A stretch of 64,000 nt of DNA from assembly GCA_013423325.1 (NCBI GenBank), contig BLJB01000106.1, positions 99,812 to 163,811 on the forward strand, read 5' to 3'. Under the pieces are notes generated by a model. It did no database searches, was not told the DNA's origin, and was given only the letters and a program-made list of their open reading frames with translations. The position numbers were made by a program, and so were the translations under genes. The DNA is from Usnea hakonensis. Its lineage: Eukaryota > Ascomycota > Lecanoromycetes > Lecanorales > Parmeliaceae. Below, one piece after another: positions 33,885 to 44,633 of the stretch. How positions within the stretch are numbered: the stretch's first letter is position 1; every line of letters begins with the position of its first letter.

Positions 33885-35712
33885 TCAAACCCAATGTTGA
33901 CTCCACACTCGGCGTTGCTCCTCGTCACCCTGGAACTACATATTGACAAATGACAAATTAGCCTGTCTCAGGAATATCACAAACGACAGGTCTCGGATCA
34001 AGTCGTACCTGAAACTCAACCTTTATAATGTCCTGAAAGCCTTCTGTGAGCTTTGGCTCCCTGAATCGAGAAGCGAACGCCGTAAAAGCCGAGTGAGGGA
34101 GGATGCTTCTGTTCTCGGGATTGAATTTGCTTGTCGATAGTGCTCTGACCGTGTCGTTGTGCTGGCACAGTATTACAGGAGCTAGAAAGTGGGCGCATCG
34201 AATAGGCACGACAAACTTATGAGCGAGGTGCACCCAGACTGCCCGAGTGTCTGGGTCTGCGTTGGTGTTGTCTAGGTGCTCGAAAATTAGTTCTTCCCGG
34301 ATCCGAGGTACAAAGGAAGCGTACCAATGGCTACCGACTTGCTTTCAGCGAGCATACCCGATGCTACCTTTAAACATTTTTCTCGCTGTCGGTCATTGCA
34401 TTAGCAGAGAATCGATGATGGCGCAAATAAAATGCTCTTACTGTTTTTAGCGTATCCTGATTGATGCGTTCGTAGCCAAGTGGTTTCAATTTACTCCAGT
34501 AGAACGTCGATTTGCCAGACCCAGGACTACCGCACAAAAGAACTATATCCAATGCATTCTTTTTGTCAATAACAGTTGGAGCTTACGCAGGTCAGTGAGC
34601 GCCGGGTACGCAGGTTGAAAGGATTGACATACTCGCATACGTTGAGATGCTAGAGCTGCCGTTGAGAAATGTACATGGCTCAAAGGACCTTGTGAACGGA
34701 ACAGGATGTTCATGAAGGAAATACTCCTCAGGAGTGTGGAAAGTGATACCAACATTGGAAGCGAAGTCCCTGGAGGTTTTGAGCATGAAGGAGTAGCGTA
34801 AAGGTTGAGGTCGAGGCTTACCTGTCGGAGCAAGAATGATCTGCTTTTGCATTCATCCTTGCTGCTCGGCCGCCGGCATCACCAACAAAAAATGAAGACT
34901 GCAAATCTGGACCAGTCCCTTCATCGAGATCCAAATCGTCTAGGAGTTCCTTCCATGCTCCGATCCGAGGCTTTCGGTAACAATCACGACCAGTAGCAGC
35001 CAGAAGAAGGATTGGGAAGTCGAAGTGGCTCATTATGGAGGAGACCTTCGTCTTGAAATTTGCAAGGCTTCTCTGATCGCTCTTGAACGTCTTTGGGTCA
35101 GTCTTCACGCTGACACTGCCTTGGTTGGTTATGACCACTATAGCGTACCTGAACAGCGAAGATTGATCAGTAAATGCGGACCTCTATAACAGTGTTCAAT
35201 TGTGAAGCTCTTTGAAATGGAGCGTACCCATCCCCATAAAGATCTTTGAGTACGCCAGGAACACTGAGATGCCACCACCGCCAGTCTGTGGCATCTTTGG
35301 CAAAGACGTTACCAGAAGATGTCTGGATTAGCGTAGCATCCTAGAAGACATATGTCGCTGCATCAAATAGTGTTAATGTGAGAGACCAATAATGATATGC
35401 TCACAAGATCAAAAGCTGCAATCTTTCGTCTCCTCTCAGGCGGCTCGTTAGTCGTATCAGGCTGATATCTAGCAAATAGCAGGCTTTCGTTGATGATTCG
35501 CCAGATGATTTTTTCTGGTCCTCTCTTCGATGCAGGGGTAAAGAAGCTGGATATGGCTTTCTCTACGGATCGAAACCCATCAGCTTGTTCTCGGAGCTGC
35601 TCATCTACTTACTAGTGGTGGTGGACTCGACTTTACGTCTCTTTCGGCGAGGGGGTGAAACAGATGCCTCCCTGGTATCTGCTTCTCTTTTGTTTGCATG
35701 ATTCGCCGTCAT
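33885..35712 (-). CDS. pnk1: Polynucleotide kinase 3'-phosphatase
   Basis: Nine exons assembled by frame: 35613-35712, 35405-35562, 35228-35340, 34822-35148, 34633-34769, 34442-34581, 34325-34385, 34009-34271 and 33885-33935. The introns are 50-79 nt, and the product is 449 aa. It starts MTANHANKREADT with a basic patch PPRRKRRKV, a likely nuclear signal. The phosphatase half has the HAD motif FDLDATLIQT, then DWRWWHLSVPGVL, AIVVITNQGSVS, ATGRDCYRKPRIGAW and FFVGDAGGRAA. The kinase half has the P-loop CGSPGSGKST, GYERINQDTLKT and IDNTNADPDTR. The end is FQFQGDEEQRRVWSQHWV. It repairs DNA ends by removing 3' phosphates and adding 5' phosphates. No FHA domain, as in S. pombe Pnk1. Every splice junction preserves frame, which supports the model strongly. 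Confidence 0.93.
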
Positions 35713-36236
35713 CTTCAATCACCTCTGCAAAAAAAGAACTACGTTGCAAACTACAAGTGATGCTCAAAACCTCTCAAAATCTTTATTCTTTCTTAGTACA
35801 ATACATGGTGAAACTGTTCTCATGACACTCCCGCCGGCTACCGCGCTTGGCCCAAAAGCTTGACACAATTCTCCATTCTTCTCTAGCTACTCATCCTGCG
35901 AAATTTGTTTTAAATAGGAGGTTGGATAATTAGGACCAAATTTTAGAGCTCATATATTAGCGTCTTTGTCTTTGCCAACGAGGGCAAAGACATTGACGAA
36001 TCCGAGCACCAACACTACATTGGGCCCTAAAGAGGAACAACAAGCGGCACCAACAACAATTGCATACGCCTCGCAAGCGCTGGGTATAGTGGACCGAAGA
36101 AAACGCCTTCGATGCAACCACGATTCGTCCATCCAACACCAATTCCATTACCCCTTTAGACGTTCTGTGTTCAATGTGCCTATTAGCAGCCATTCCTAGT
36201 CTCATGCTTCCAACGCTCTGTCGTATACCCACGTAA
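35713..36236. other. Intergenic upstream of pnk1
   Basis: 524 nt between the pnk1 start and the stop of the next minus-strand gene. No gene seen. Confidence 0.5.
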
Positions 36237-37651
36237 TTAATCTTCTAGCTTCTTAGTCGACTTTCCGTCAGTATCATCGGCATCCATCTCCTCTTCATTG
36301 ACCTCTCCCCATCCTGAATTCCTTCTACTGATCCTGCCCTGCAACGGTACTTCTCTGGGACTGGCAAGTGGACTGTCAACACTGGCAAGTCCGCCAATGC
36401 TCCTGGTGATGCTATCGTTTCTCCCATGACTGACAAGCCCACTCCTAACGCTGCCTCCATCTCCTGCATTCTTCCCCGCATAGTAGCTGTTCCTCTCGCT
36501 AGGCAACGCAGGTGCAATACCGGAAGAGGAATATACGCTTGCCCTCTCAGCGTTTGCAAGCCCCACACTAACTTGACGACCTTGATAATGACCAGAAGTA
36601 CTTGATTGGTCATTGACATTAGAGCTGAGAACGCTAAGTGGTAGTGATTCTCTGCTGCCGCCAAACAGTGACGATGGGGCAAGAGCGCGCACAGAAGCAT
36701 TGGTATCAACTGAGTTGCGACGTCGACGCTTCGAAGACGAAGCAAGGGTCATGATTGACGCATTGTCCGTTAGAACGTTGTTTGCCGTGGCAGTACTGTA
36801 CGTTGCGGGGTGGCCGCCAGCACTAAGATTTACAAGATGGGGTGGAATGGCAGAGGCTGGCTGCGGAGATGATGGAAATTGATGGGAAAATTGGGAGCTG
36901 GAACTCTGATGACCGTAGGATGATTGAGGGACCGCCAATGCATTATGTCCACCTTGGTTGTTTTGACCGGCTAGAAGGTTGGAGGGCGCAGTCGATTGCA
37001 TGGTAGTCAATGTTGTAGTCATTGATCTGACTGATGGTGTGGGAGAGGAAAATGTACTGCCTTCACCTCCACCAACGCCATTAGAGCTCACTGCTCCACC
37101 TACAGTGGCTGTGGTCCCAGCTTTGGAGTGTGCCGCATCGGAGACGGTATCGGGGCTGGTGGACAATGTCGGCGCATTAGACTGATTGCTGATTGTTGGG
37201 GGTTGTCCACTGTCATGTGAGACTGGAAGAGACACTTTGCTATGCGTGGGAGACACATAGCTAATGCTTCGTCCGGATGGTGGAGTGCAAAAGGAAGGAT
37301 GACCGTTACCGGTGCTGGGCATTGGGGCATCGAGGTTTGGTTTGTCCGAGACAGAGTAAGGATTGTTTTTGACCGCATTGGCCTTTTTGTTCTTGGAGTA
37401 GGATGATGGCTGGTTTCGTTTGCTTGTTCTACTAGGAGCCGAATCAGAAGATGGATGCTTAAGGCTTGCTAGGCGTTTCATCCAGTTCGAGAAAGGGCGG
37501 CGGCGAGAATGCCTGTCTAGAGACGGCATCAGCAACATGAGTCTCAAAGCAGAGAGTATTGCTCCTTAGTACTAATATGACCAGCTTGGAAAAGCCGAGT
37601 GGATGCTGTAAACTTACCTTGTGGTCTTGGGGCTGGTTCTACAGTCGCCAT
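36237..37651 (-). CDS. Ser/Asn-rich protein, fungal-specific, function unknown
   Basis: Two exons, 37618-37651 and 36237-37516, with a 101-nt intron (GTAAGT..CTAG), give 437 aa starting MATVEPAPRPQDRHSRRRPFSNW. A conserved-looking basic N-terminus (RRRPFSNWMKRLASLK) precedes a long disordered S/N/P/Q-rich region. A second recognisable block near residue 275 reads NASIMTLASSSKRRRRNSVDTNASVRA, then LFGGSRESLPLSVL. The C-terminus is acidic. The RRRRNS sequence could be a kinase site or nuclear signal. I recall similar unnamed proteins across Pezizomycotina but no function. Confidence 0.75.
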
Positions 37652-38647
37652 TGTCAATTTATAGGGTAGAGACAGTCACTGCTCGATAATGAGCTACAAT
37701 GATAGTTGAATTAAAGGTATGGTTGAATCAGCCTGGGTTGGCTGGAAGAAGGCCACGAATGAGAAGATAAGATGCATCACGTTATGAAGGAAGATGTACC
37801 TTAGGCTAAGGTTCACTTTCCGTAGGGCTGAAGCTAAGCTCTCCCCTAGTTAGGGTAAGAATATGTTTTAAACATGTTTATTGCCTAACCGCTTTCGGTT
37901 TAGCGTAGAACGTGTTTTAAACAGGTTTTTTGCAAGGAGAAAACAGCCGAGAAACCTCGCTTATTTTAGTGTAATATATGGCCTTGTTCTCAGTAGTCTC
38001 CGGCCGCAAAAAAGGACTCTTTTCATGGCCATGGGCTACTAGAGAGGCACTCCATTCCAGCCTTCTGATTGGCCCATTTCTACTGCATATACTCCATTGG
38101 CCATGACTCCTGCATTGTGGTAAGCCTGTAGATAGATTAGCTACTGAAAAAAACAGAAGAAGGTTTGGTAGAGGAGCATGTTACTGGAGGAGGTACATGC
38201 CTTCGCTACCAAATTGTATGGTAGACGATGTACCTACTCATAGGGCTGGCTTACTAATTAAAAACGAATAAACCGATAGCAAAAACACCGCTAAGAGGTT
38301 TTAAACATGTTTTTTGTCAATAACACGGTTTTATTCGTTCCCTACCCCTAGTGCTACTTCTACAACATTTGTACTCGTAAAGGTGGCCTCCAGCAATGGA
38401 AAGCTCTTTACGTTCATTATATCAGAAGTCCAGCAATTGTCTTGAAGTGTATAAGAGGTATTCCGAGTGTAGTCCAGGCTACTCTCATCACCACTCCAGA
38501 TGCACCTGCTGGTCTTAAGAAGCTGCATCATGGGGAAGTGGCATCCTCCTTGAGATGATGCATGGAGGATCATCGAAATGATACAGGTAATTAGGGGCTT
38601 AATAGAATCAGTCCTCTGGCGTGTCAGAAACGAGCATTTCAATACCA
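37652..38647. other. Intergenic with repeated TTTTAAAC motifs
   Basis: 996 nt, head-to-head promoter region of the 37651 gene and mlh3. It contains three copies of a (G)TTTTAAACA(T/G)GTTT motif. No gene seen. Confidence 0.5.
37864..38318. repeat. Dispersed TTTTAAACATGTTT motif, three copies
   Basis: TGTTTTAAACATGTTTATTG (37864-37883), GTTTTAAACAGGTTTTTTGC (37913-37932) and GTTTTAAACATGTTTTTTG (38298-38316). The second and third are preceded by similar AGCG/CGCTAAGAG-type context. Confidence 0.7.
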
Positions 38648-41465
38648 ATGCAGACCACTACGCCTCCAATTCTGCCCTTGCCCCCAGAAGTCGCTGCTCA
38701 GATCAAATCCTCCATTACTATAACCTCTCTTTCGATCGTTGTCCTTGGTCTATTGGCCAATTCCTTGGATGCACATGCTCGGCGAGTCGATATCAATGTT
38801 GATTTGCGCCGGGGTGCCGCTTCGGTCGAAGATGATGGAATCGGTATCCCCCCCCAGGAATTTGGTGAAGATGGAGGCCTGGGGAAATCATATCGTGAGA
38901 TGGACACTTGGTCCTCTTGAGCTGCTAAAGCAATGTTAACGCCGTGCAGATACATCCAAAAACAATGATCTGAGTATTACCCATGGGAGGAATGGAATTT
39001 TCCTGACCTCTGTGGCCGCTTTGTCAATCTTAAGCATCACGTCCCATCACAAGGCCCATCTGCAACATGCGACACTCATCCTTCATCATTCAAGGCCAGC
39101 GGCAAGGATAATACCAGCGCCATCATACCAGCAGCTGTCCAATCGTGAGCATGGAACTAAAGTCTGCGTTCAGGATCTTTTTGGAAACATGCCTGTTAGA
39201 GTCAAGCAGCGCTCTAAGTGTGCCGAATCTGGAAGAGAGGACGAGAAGGAGCTGGAGGTGATGAAGAAACAGATTGTTGGAGTGCTTTTGGCCTGGCACA
39301 GCCCGGTATCCGTGACGCTGAAGAGCGGCGAGAGTAGCAAAAAGTTGATTATACGTGATAAAGAGATGGCCACCATCGGTCCAGGCTCTCGTGATGGCTC
39401 AGTCAGTAGGCTTAACATTACGCTGGTTCGCAGTATCTTATCCCAAGCTGGCTTCATTGAACCCTCGGACTGGGATACGTGGGTCAAGACCTCTGCTCGG
39501 ACACCATGGGTCACCGTCAAGGGTGCCATATCCTTACAGCCAGCACCATCGAAGCAATCGCAGTTCCTGTCGCTAGGAATTCGACCGATGAGCTCTGAAG
39601 TGGGCAGCAACGTTCTCTATGATGAGGTCAACCGGCTTTTTGCTTTGTCGAGTTTTGGCATCCAAGAGAATATCTCCGATACCGAGGACACATACAAAAC
39701 GAGAATGCCCAAAGACGGTCCGTCCAAGACTCGTGGCTTTACTAACAAGCAATTAAGGGGTGGCGGCAAAGGAATTGACAGGTGGCCGATGTTCTGTATC
39801 CGCATCGATATACAGGACTCGAATATGGGGTTACAAAATGATGTCAACAGACTCGGCGAGAGGACTATCTCAAGCTTGCTTCAAGTCATAGGGGCAATGA
39901 TCACAAGTTTCCTTGAGGAAAACAACTTCAGACCACGTGCGAAAGTGGGCCGTTGCAAGCAGAATGTACTCACAAAGCCAGCAGCTATGGGGAGTAGCCC
40001 AAATAGCTGGGTTTCAGGCACAAGTAAATGGAAACCAGAAGCAGCACATTACGCGTGTTCGGACGATAACTTCGTTGCCTTGAGTCGAATCAAAACCGGC
40101 ACAAGTTCAAAGTCTTCTGGTCCATCGATAGTATTGAGCTCCCCTGGTTGTCATACAAACACTACAAAAGGCGAGATCCAGAGGGCTAAAGACGTATTAG
40201 ACAAATGGATGGGAGCTGCTCTGGATCTAAAGACTTCAAGCCCGACAGTGGATGTCCCAATTACAGATTACCTTGACGAGACCTTTGAGTGGAGGAACCC
40301 AGTCTCTGGAAACACAGTCCTCGTGAATGCTCGGACAGGTCTGGTTGTTCCCCCACAGCATGTTAAACGACCGGCATCAGCCCCTTCCGACCACTCGCCC
40401 TCAGCCCAATCTCCTCTCCATACAAGCATAAACGATGGTTCGTACCCTAACGGAAGACTCACTCGTAGTCTCTCCCATTCTTGCATCTCGCCCAAAGAGA
40501 AGTCATGGTCTAGAGAGCTTCTCAAGAAATGGGAGAACCCTGTCTTCCAAACTACGGAAGAAAGAATACCGCAGGTCTCGTTCGATGGCCCCACGATCGA
40601 GACGTCCGAAGTGTTACATGGCCGACGAAATTGCTGTACCGATGTGGATATCCAGAAAGCATTCACGCAGTCATCCGCATTGTTTCTGGCAAAGCTATCA
40701 AAAGAGGGTCTGAAGGCGGCAAAGGTCATCTCGCAAGTCGACAAAAAGTTCATCCTCATTTGTGTGAATCCATCATCTAACACTGAAGACAAAAGAGACG
40801 CAGAGCTGCTGGTCCTTGTTGACCAACACGCGGCAGACGAGCGCATACGAGTCGAAGCCCTTTTGGCAGAGCTGAAAACGAGCCCGACATTACTTCCCAA
40901 TCCCTTGATCTTCGATATCCAAGCTCGCGAGCACCGCCTATTACTCCGTCTTGCCCCTTCCTTCGCGGGCTACGGCATCGTCTATGACCTGAAACCCCCA
41001 GCGGGTTCCCTAAAGTGCAAGATGATCGTGAAAGCACTACCAGCCACCATCGCAGAGCGGTGCAGACTCGAACCCAAGGTCTTGCTCGAGCTACTCAGAA
41101 GCGAAGCTTGGAAATGCGAAGAAGAAGGACGAGATTCGATTGCCACCACAAAAACCTGTCCCCCAAGATTGCTTGACATGCTCAATTCGCGGGCTTGTAG
41201 GAGCGCCATCATGTTCAATGATGAATTAACGAAAGAAGAATGCCGGACCCTTATACAGCGGCTCGGAAATTGCGCGTTCCCGTTCCAGTGCGCACATGGA
41301 AGACCGAGTATGGTTCCGCTGGTGGATCTGGGCCATGATGAGGGCGTTTCCTATGAAAGCGGGAAGCAACAGCGGGCTTTTGGGTCGCAGAAGACGGAGA
41401 TGGGTACGAGGGATGAAGGCGAAGGGTTTGGAGCTGCTTGGAGGGGCTGGCAACCTCGTGGATAG
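38648..41465 (+). CDS. mlh3: DNA mismatch repair / meiotic crossover endonuclease Mlh3
   Basis: Two exons, 38648-38894 and 38950-41465, with a 55-nt intron (GTGAGA..GCAG), give 920 aa. Start MQTTTPPILPLPPEV. The N-terminal GHKL ATPase shows motif I (LLANSLDAHARRVDI), motif II (EDDGIGI) and motif III (HGRNGIFLTSVAAL, SITSHH). The C-terminal domain has the metal-dependent nuclease motif DQHAADERIRVE near residue 710, ACRSAIMFNDEL, and FQCAHGRPSMVPL. With Mlh1 this forms MutL-gamma, which resolves double Holliday junctions into crossovers and has a minor mismatch-repair role. The intact nuclease motif separates it from Mlh1 and Mlh2. Length is normal for filamentous fungi. An in-frame GTG at 38621 precedes the chosen ATG. 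Confidence 0.92.
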
Positions 41466-43212
41466 ATAGAAGAAGGGCTGTCGGACTGCTTGCTCACTGA
41501 GTTGTCTAGGGATGTTGTTTCAATTATTGAAAGGCCTTCCGCCCTATTTTTTTGAATCTCTTCCAAATCCAAAGCATTTCTGACACAAGTGATTTAATTA
41601 TTCGCGAACGTTCCTCCCATCTTCCTATGTCTTTTCCCTAGCGTCTAGAACGACGTCTGGAATCCAAAAGAAGAAGAAGAAGCAAAATCCGACAACGCTG
41701 CACGAGACAACGCAACGCAACACAGCATTCTCAGCTCCTCACCGTGGACCGATTGCAGGCACATAATATCCTCACTCATTCACGTAATCAACGATACAAG
41801 TAATCCAAGCAAAGAACCTCGTCTCATCTCTACAGTATACCGCAATCTTTCGAGCTTGATGGGTATGAAACACCTCCCTGATATGAATTCTTTCTGCCGT
41901 ATGCTTCCCCTCCACGTATGTCTCCAGCAAAAGCCCATGGGGTCTCCCGAGCCCTCTTCAAAGACGTTTGGCGTGAGCTGTTTTCCAGGGTTCCATCAAA
42001 GCACGCACGGATATCAGTCCGAATAGCTAGTAGTGTCTTCCTCGACAAAGACTGCCAGAGTCCGTGGTGCAATGACAAACGGCAATACGTTACTTGTAAT
42101 CGCAGCGCGGTGTGGCAGCGAGGAACTGCGTGGATACTGAGGTTGCTTCTGGGGTGGTAGAGGTGTTTTAGGGGGGTTTGGTTTGGAGAGATGGGGGAGA
42201 GAATGATAAGGTCCGGATATACAAGAGCTTAGTGATGGCGAACTTGTAGGTCCATGAAATATATAGCCGGTGATAGTCTATGACGAGATACGCGGATGCC
42301 GTGGCCAGCTGACACCGCTTCTAATTTAACAGTGGCTGTCTGCACTCATCGCGAGGGAGATTGTCCGGCTAGCCGTAGAGTAGGTGGGATAGATATTTCG
42401 GACCTTCTGCACAAAAAAGAGGGGAGAAGCGGAGATCAGCCAGCGGTCCAAGTATTCGAGGGGAAAAAAAGGGGCAGTTTGAGGGGGGGGAAAAGCCCCA
42501 TGCTCAAATCGCAGGAAAGGAAAACTCACATCCCGTCTCCTCATCCGCACCGCATCATGCCCATCCTCAAGCACGGCCACCCCTTCCAAACGTCAATACT
42601 TATCCTCCCACATCTCCCCCCGCTTCGCCCCCCCACCATCGGCCTTATATGCTCCGCCCCCCAAAACACCAAGCTCTCCGGCCCCCGCTTCTCCCTCTCC
42701 CACGCTCCTTGCTGCACATAGCCCGCAATCGTGCCCTACCGCTATCCAAAAGACAACCACCTAGCTAGCATACCAAACCAATACCATTGCCTTCCGGGGT
42801 CAAAGCCGCCTCCTACGAGCTCCCTCGTCCCTTCAATATTGCCATTGTCGATACTCTAGCGGAGAGGCGGACCCCGGAAGGCAATGGGGTTGGTTTGGTA
42901 GGCTAGCTGTGTGGCACCGGCGATGTTAGGGAGATGGTGGGAGAGGGTGATTACGGCGTGGTTTTTGCGCAAGGGGGTGAGAAGGAGGGATAGCCATGAC
43001 AGGGTGAGGATGGAGGGGAGGTGGGAGGCGAAGTCTGAGTGAAGAGTTATGAGGAAAGTGCAGAAAGAGTGGAAAGCGGCGAGGGCTTTGGGCTGGAGGC
43101 AGGAACCACTAAAGTCCGCAGCTCAATTCTTCTCACTTAGCGCGAACCTTAAATTTTCTGGGTAGTACTTACTTTATAGATTCGCAGTTTCTTCCATTCT
43201 CTTTGGTCGTCA
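41466..43212. other. Accessory intergenic region with inverted repeat and coding-like block
   Basis: No complete gene. 41466-42700 has only short overlapping frames on both strands. 42762-42909 is a strong inverted repeat. The minus-strand block 42856-43110 reads as C-ending-codon coding sequence (LAAFHSFCTFLITLHSDFAS, HHLPNIAGATQLAYQTNPIA) and ends in TAG, but has no start codon. It is likely a remnant or a terminal exon. Confidence 0.4.
42762..42909. repeat. 40-bp inverted repeat with 68-nt loop
   Basis: The left arm 42762-42801 (…CCATTGCCTTCCGGGGTC) and right arm 42870-42909 (GACCCCGGAAGGCAATGG…) are reverse complements at about 36 of 40 positions. The right arm lies within a coding-like block on the minus strand. 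Confidence 0.85.
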
Positions 43213-43793
43213 ATGATTTTAGAAAAAATGGAAAGTGCAATAGAGCAGGAGCCTCTATTATCTCAACACCTCATGTCTCTTTACGACGAAGACAAATCAA
43301 CTATTCATCCATCCATGGCTAGACAAAGAACTATCTTACAGTTTTTCACCAGTTTTGCTCTTACAGAATCTGTTTTCCACCTGTTGTTCATCATTTCATT
43401 ACTCCTGACACACATATTCTTAGAGCCTGATGCCAGCCCGGACCCAGTCCGTCATGCCAAATGGCTTCAAGTACAGTCAAATGTCAAGATCGCACTTTAC
43501 GTTGAAATCTGCTTTTATTCCACTTTCTCCGTGGCTCGGCAAGCCTATGACGCTTGGCATGCAGTCCGAGTTGAAGAGACCTGGATGCGAGCGGAAGAAT
43601 CAAACGGACTACGGATTCTGGGACTTTTCCTACAACTTATCAACGTCCTTGTATCTGTTTCTTTCGTCTTCTATCCGGTCTTTTGTCATGATTGTGACTA
43701 TAGAGGTAAGAAGCGAACACTGTGTGCGTCAACTAAATTCCGGCTAACATTTTACCAGATCAAACGCATAAGTTCAAATTCCAAGCTCCGTGA
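43213..43793 (+). CDS. Small multi-pass membrane protein, paralogue A
   Basis: Two exons, 43213-43705 and 43759-43793, give 175 aa. The 53-nt intron has a good donor (GTAAGA), branch (GCTAAC) and acceptor (CCAG). Without splicing the frame runs on to 44022 (269 aa), so the 3' end is not certain. Three hydrophobic helices lie near residues 50-72 (SVFHLLFIISLLLTHIF), 92-110 (IALYVEICFYSTFSV) and 138-160 (GLFLQLINVLVSVSFVF). A conserved polar link YDAWHAVRVEETWMRAEES sits between the second and third. I do not know the family. It shares this layout with the gene on the opposite strand just downstream. Confidence 0.65.
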
Positions 43794-44102
43794 AATCGGT
43801 CCAGACATCAAAGCCCTTCCGCTCGGTGTTGCATTGCAACTCAGAAATGATATAGTGATAACATTGGGGTTGGTGCCGGAAAACGATGCTGCGAGTGAAG
43901 TACAGGTTGGGGCGGTTGTTGAAGACTGTAAGAAGCGGGCAAGTGAATCGAGGTTGAGATGTTGTGAAGTCATACGTACGACATCATTGCCATACAAATT
44001 TGCGAGACGCTCGTTGTCTTGACTAACATCTGTAGGATCGGCACAGGATGGATATCCACCAAGTCCTGACTTTCGATCAACCAATCAAACATGTCAACGA
44101 CT
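43794..44102. other. Short gap between the convergent paralogues
   Basis: 309 nt in which frames on both strands remain open (plus to 44022, minus 43752-44084). Either could hold the 3' end of one of the two genes. Confidence 0.35.
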
Positions 44103-44633
44103 CTATATTCGCCGATGTCCTGGAGGAGTCGTATGACTGTCATCGTGCTCACCGTAGTAGGTGACTAAGGTGAATATGATTGAGAGGCCAAAATTATGCA
44201 GAAGTAAATTCCAGGAAGGTTCAAAAATTCCACCGCTCTCCTCCTTCCGCATCCAAGTAGAATCGACTTGAACGGCATTCCTGGTAGCATCCCAACATCG
44301 TAGCAGGCATATGCTTCCAAACCCAGCAATCTCCAATGCCAAGAAAAAATTGATAGCTGTATAGACGCCGTGCCAGGGACTCAGATCAGGGTTGACGTCC
44401 AAGCCAAAGTGGGGCCAAACGATCGTGTGGCCAGTGTACAGGAGAACAATTAAAAGAATATGGTACACGGAATCAGTAGAGAAGAAGTGTTGTATGATCT
44501 CCGCCTTTGTCCGTGTTCTATAAGCCATGGATTTATAAATGTTCGGTGACGGTCTTTCGTTGTCTGAAAAAGATGGATGGGTCTCTAAATGCGAGATATT
44601 AACATCTTGCAACGTTGGTCCTCCGTCGTCCAT
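44103..44633 (-). CDS. Small multi-pass membrane protein, paralogue B
   Basis: Open frame of 176 aa from ATG 44633 (MDDGGPTLQDVNIS). Its helices (TDSVYHILLIVLLYTGHTIV; FFLALEIAGFGSICLL; LLLHNFGLSIIFTLVTYY) and link WDATRNAVQVDSTWMRKEES align clearly with paralogue A. A donor-like GTGAGC sits at about the same place as A's intron, right after the third helix (VTYYG). The last residues (EHDDSHTTPPGHRRI) may therefore be unspliced intron and the true end may differ. A minus-strand frame at 43752-44084 could be a further exon but also lies antisense to A. Unknown function, membrane location inferred. Confidence 0.62.
   Translation of the reverse strand: MDDGGPTLQDVNISHLETHPSFSDNERPSPNIYKSMAYRTRTKAEIIQHFFSTDSVYHILLIVLLYTGHTIVWPHFGLDVNPDLSPWHGVYTAINFFLALEIAGFGSICLLRCWDATRNAVQVDSTWMRKEESGGIFEPSWNLLLHNFGLSIIFTLVTYYGEHDDSHTTPPGHRRI

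Noticed and set aside
43752..44084. Minus-strand frame as a second exon of membrane paralogue B
   Set aside because: Not accepted as a feature: it is antisense to paralogue A and its translation does not resemble the short C-terminus of A. Left open in the gap entry.
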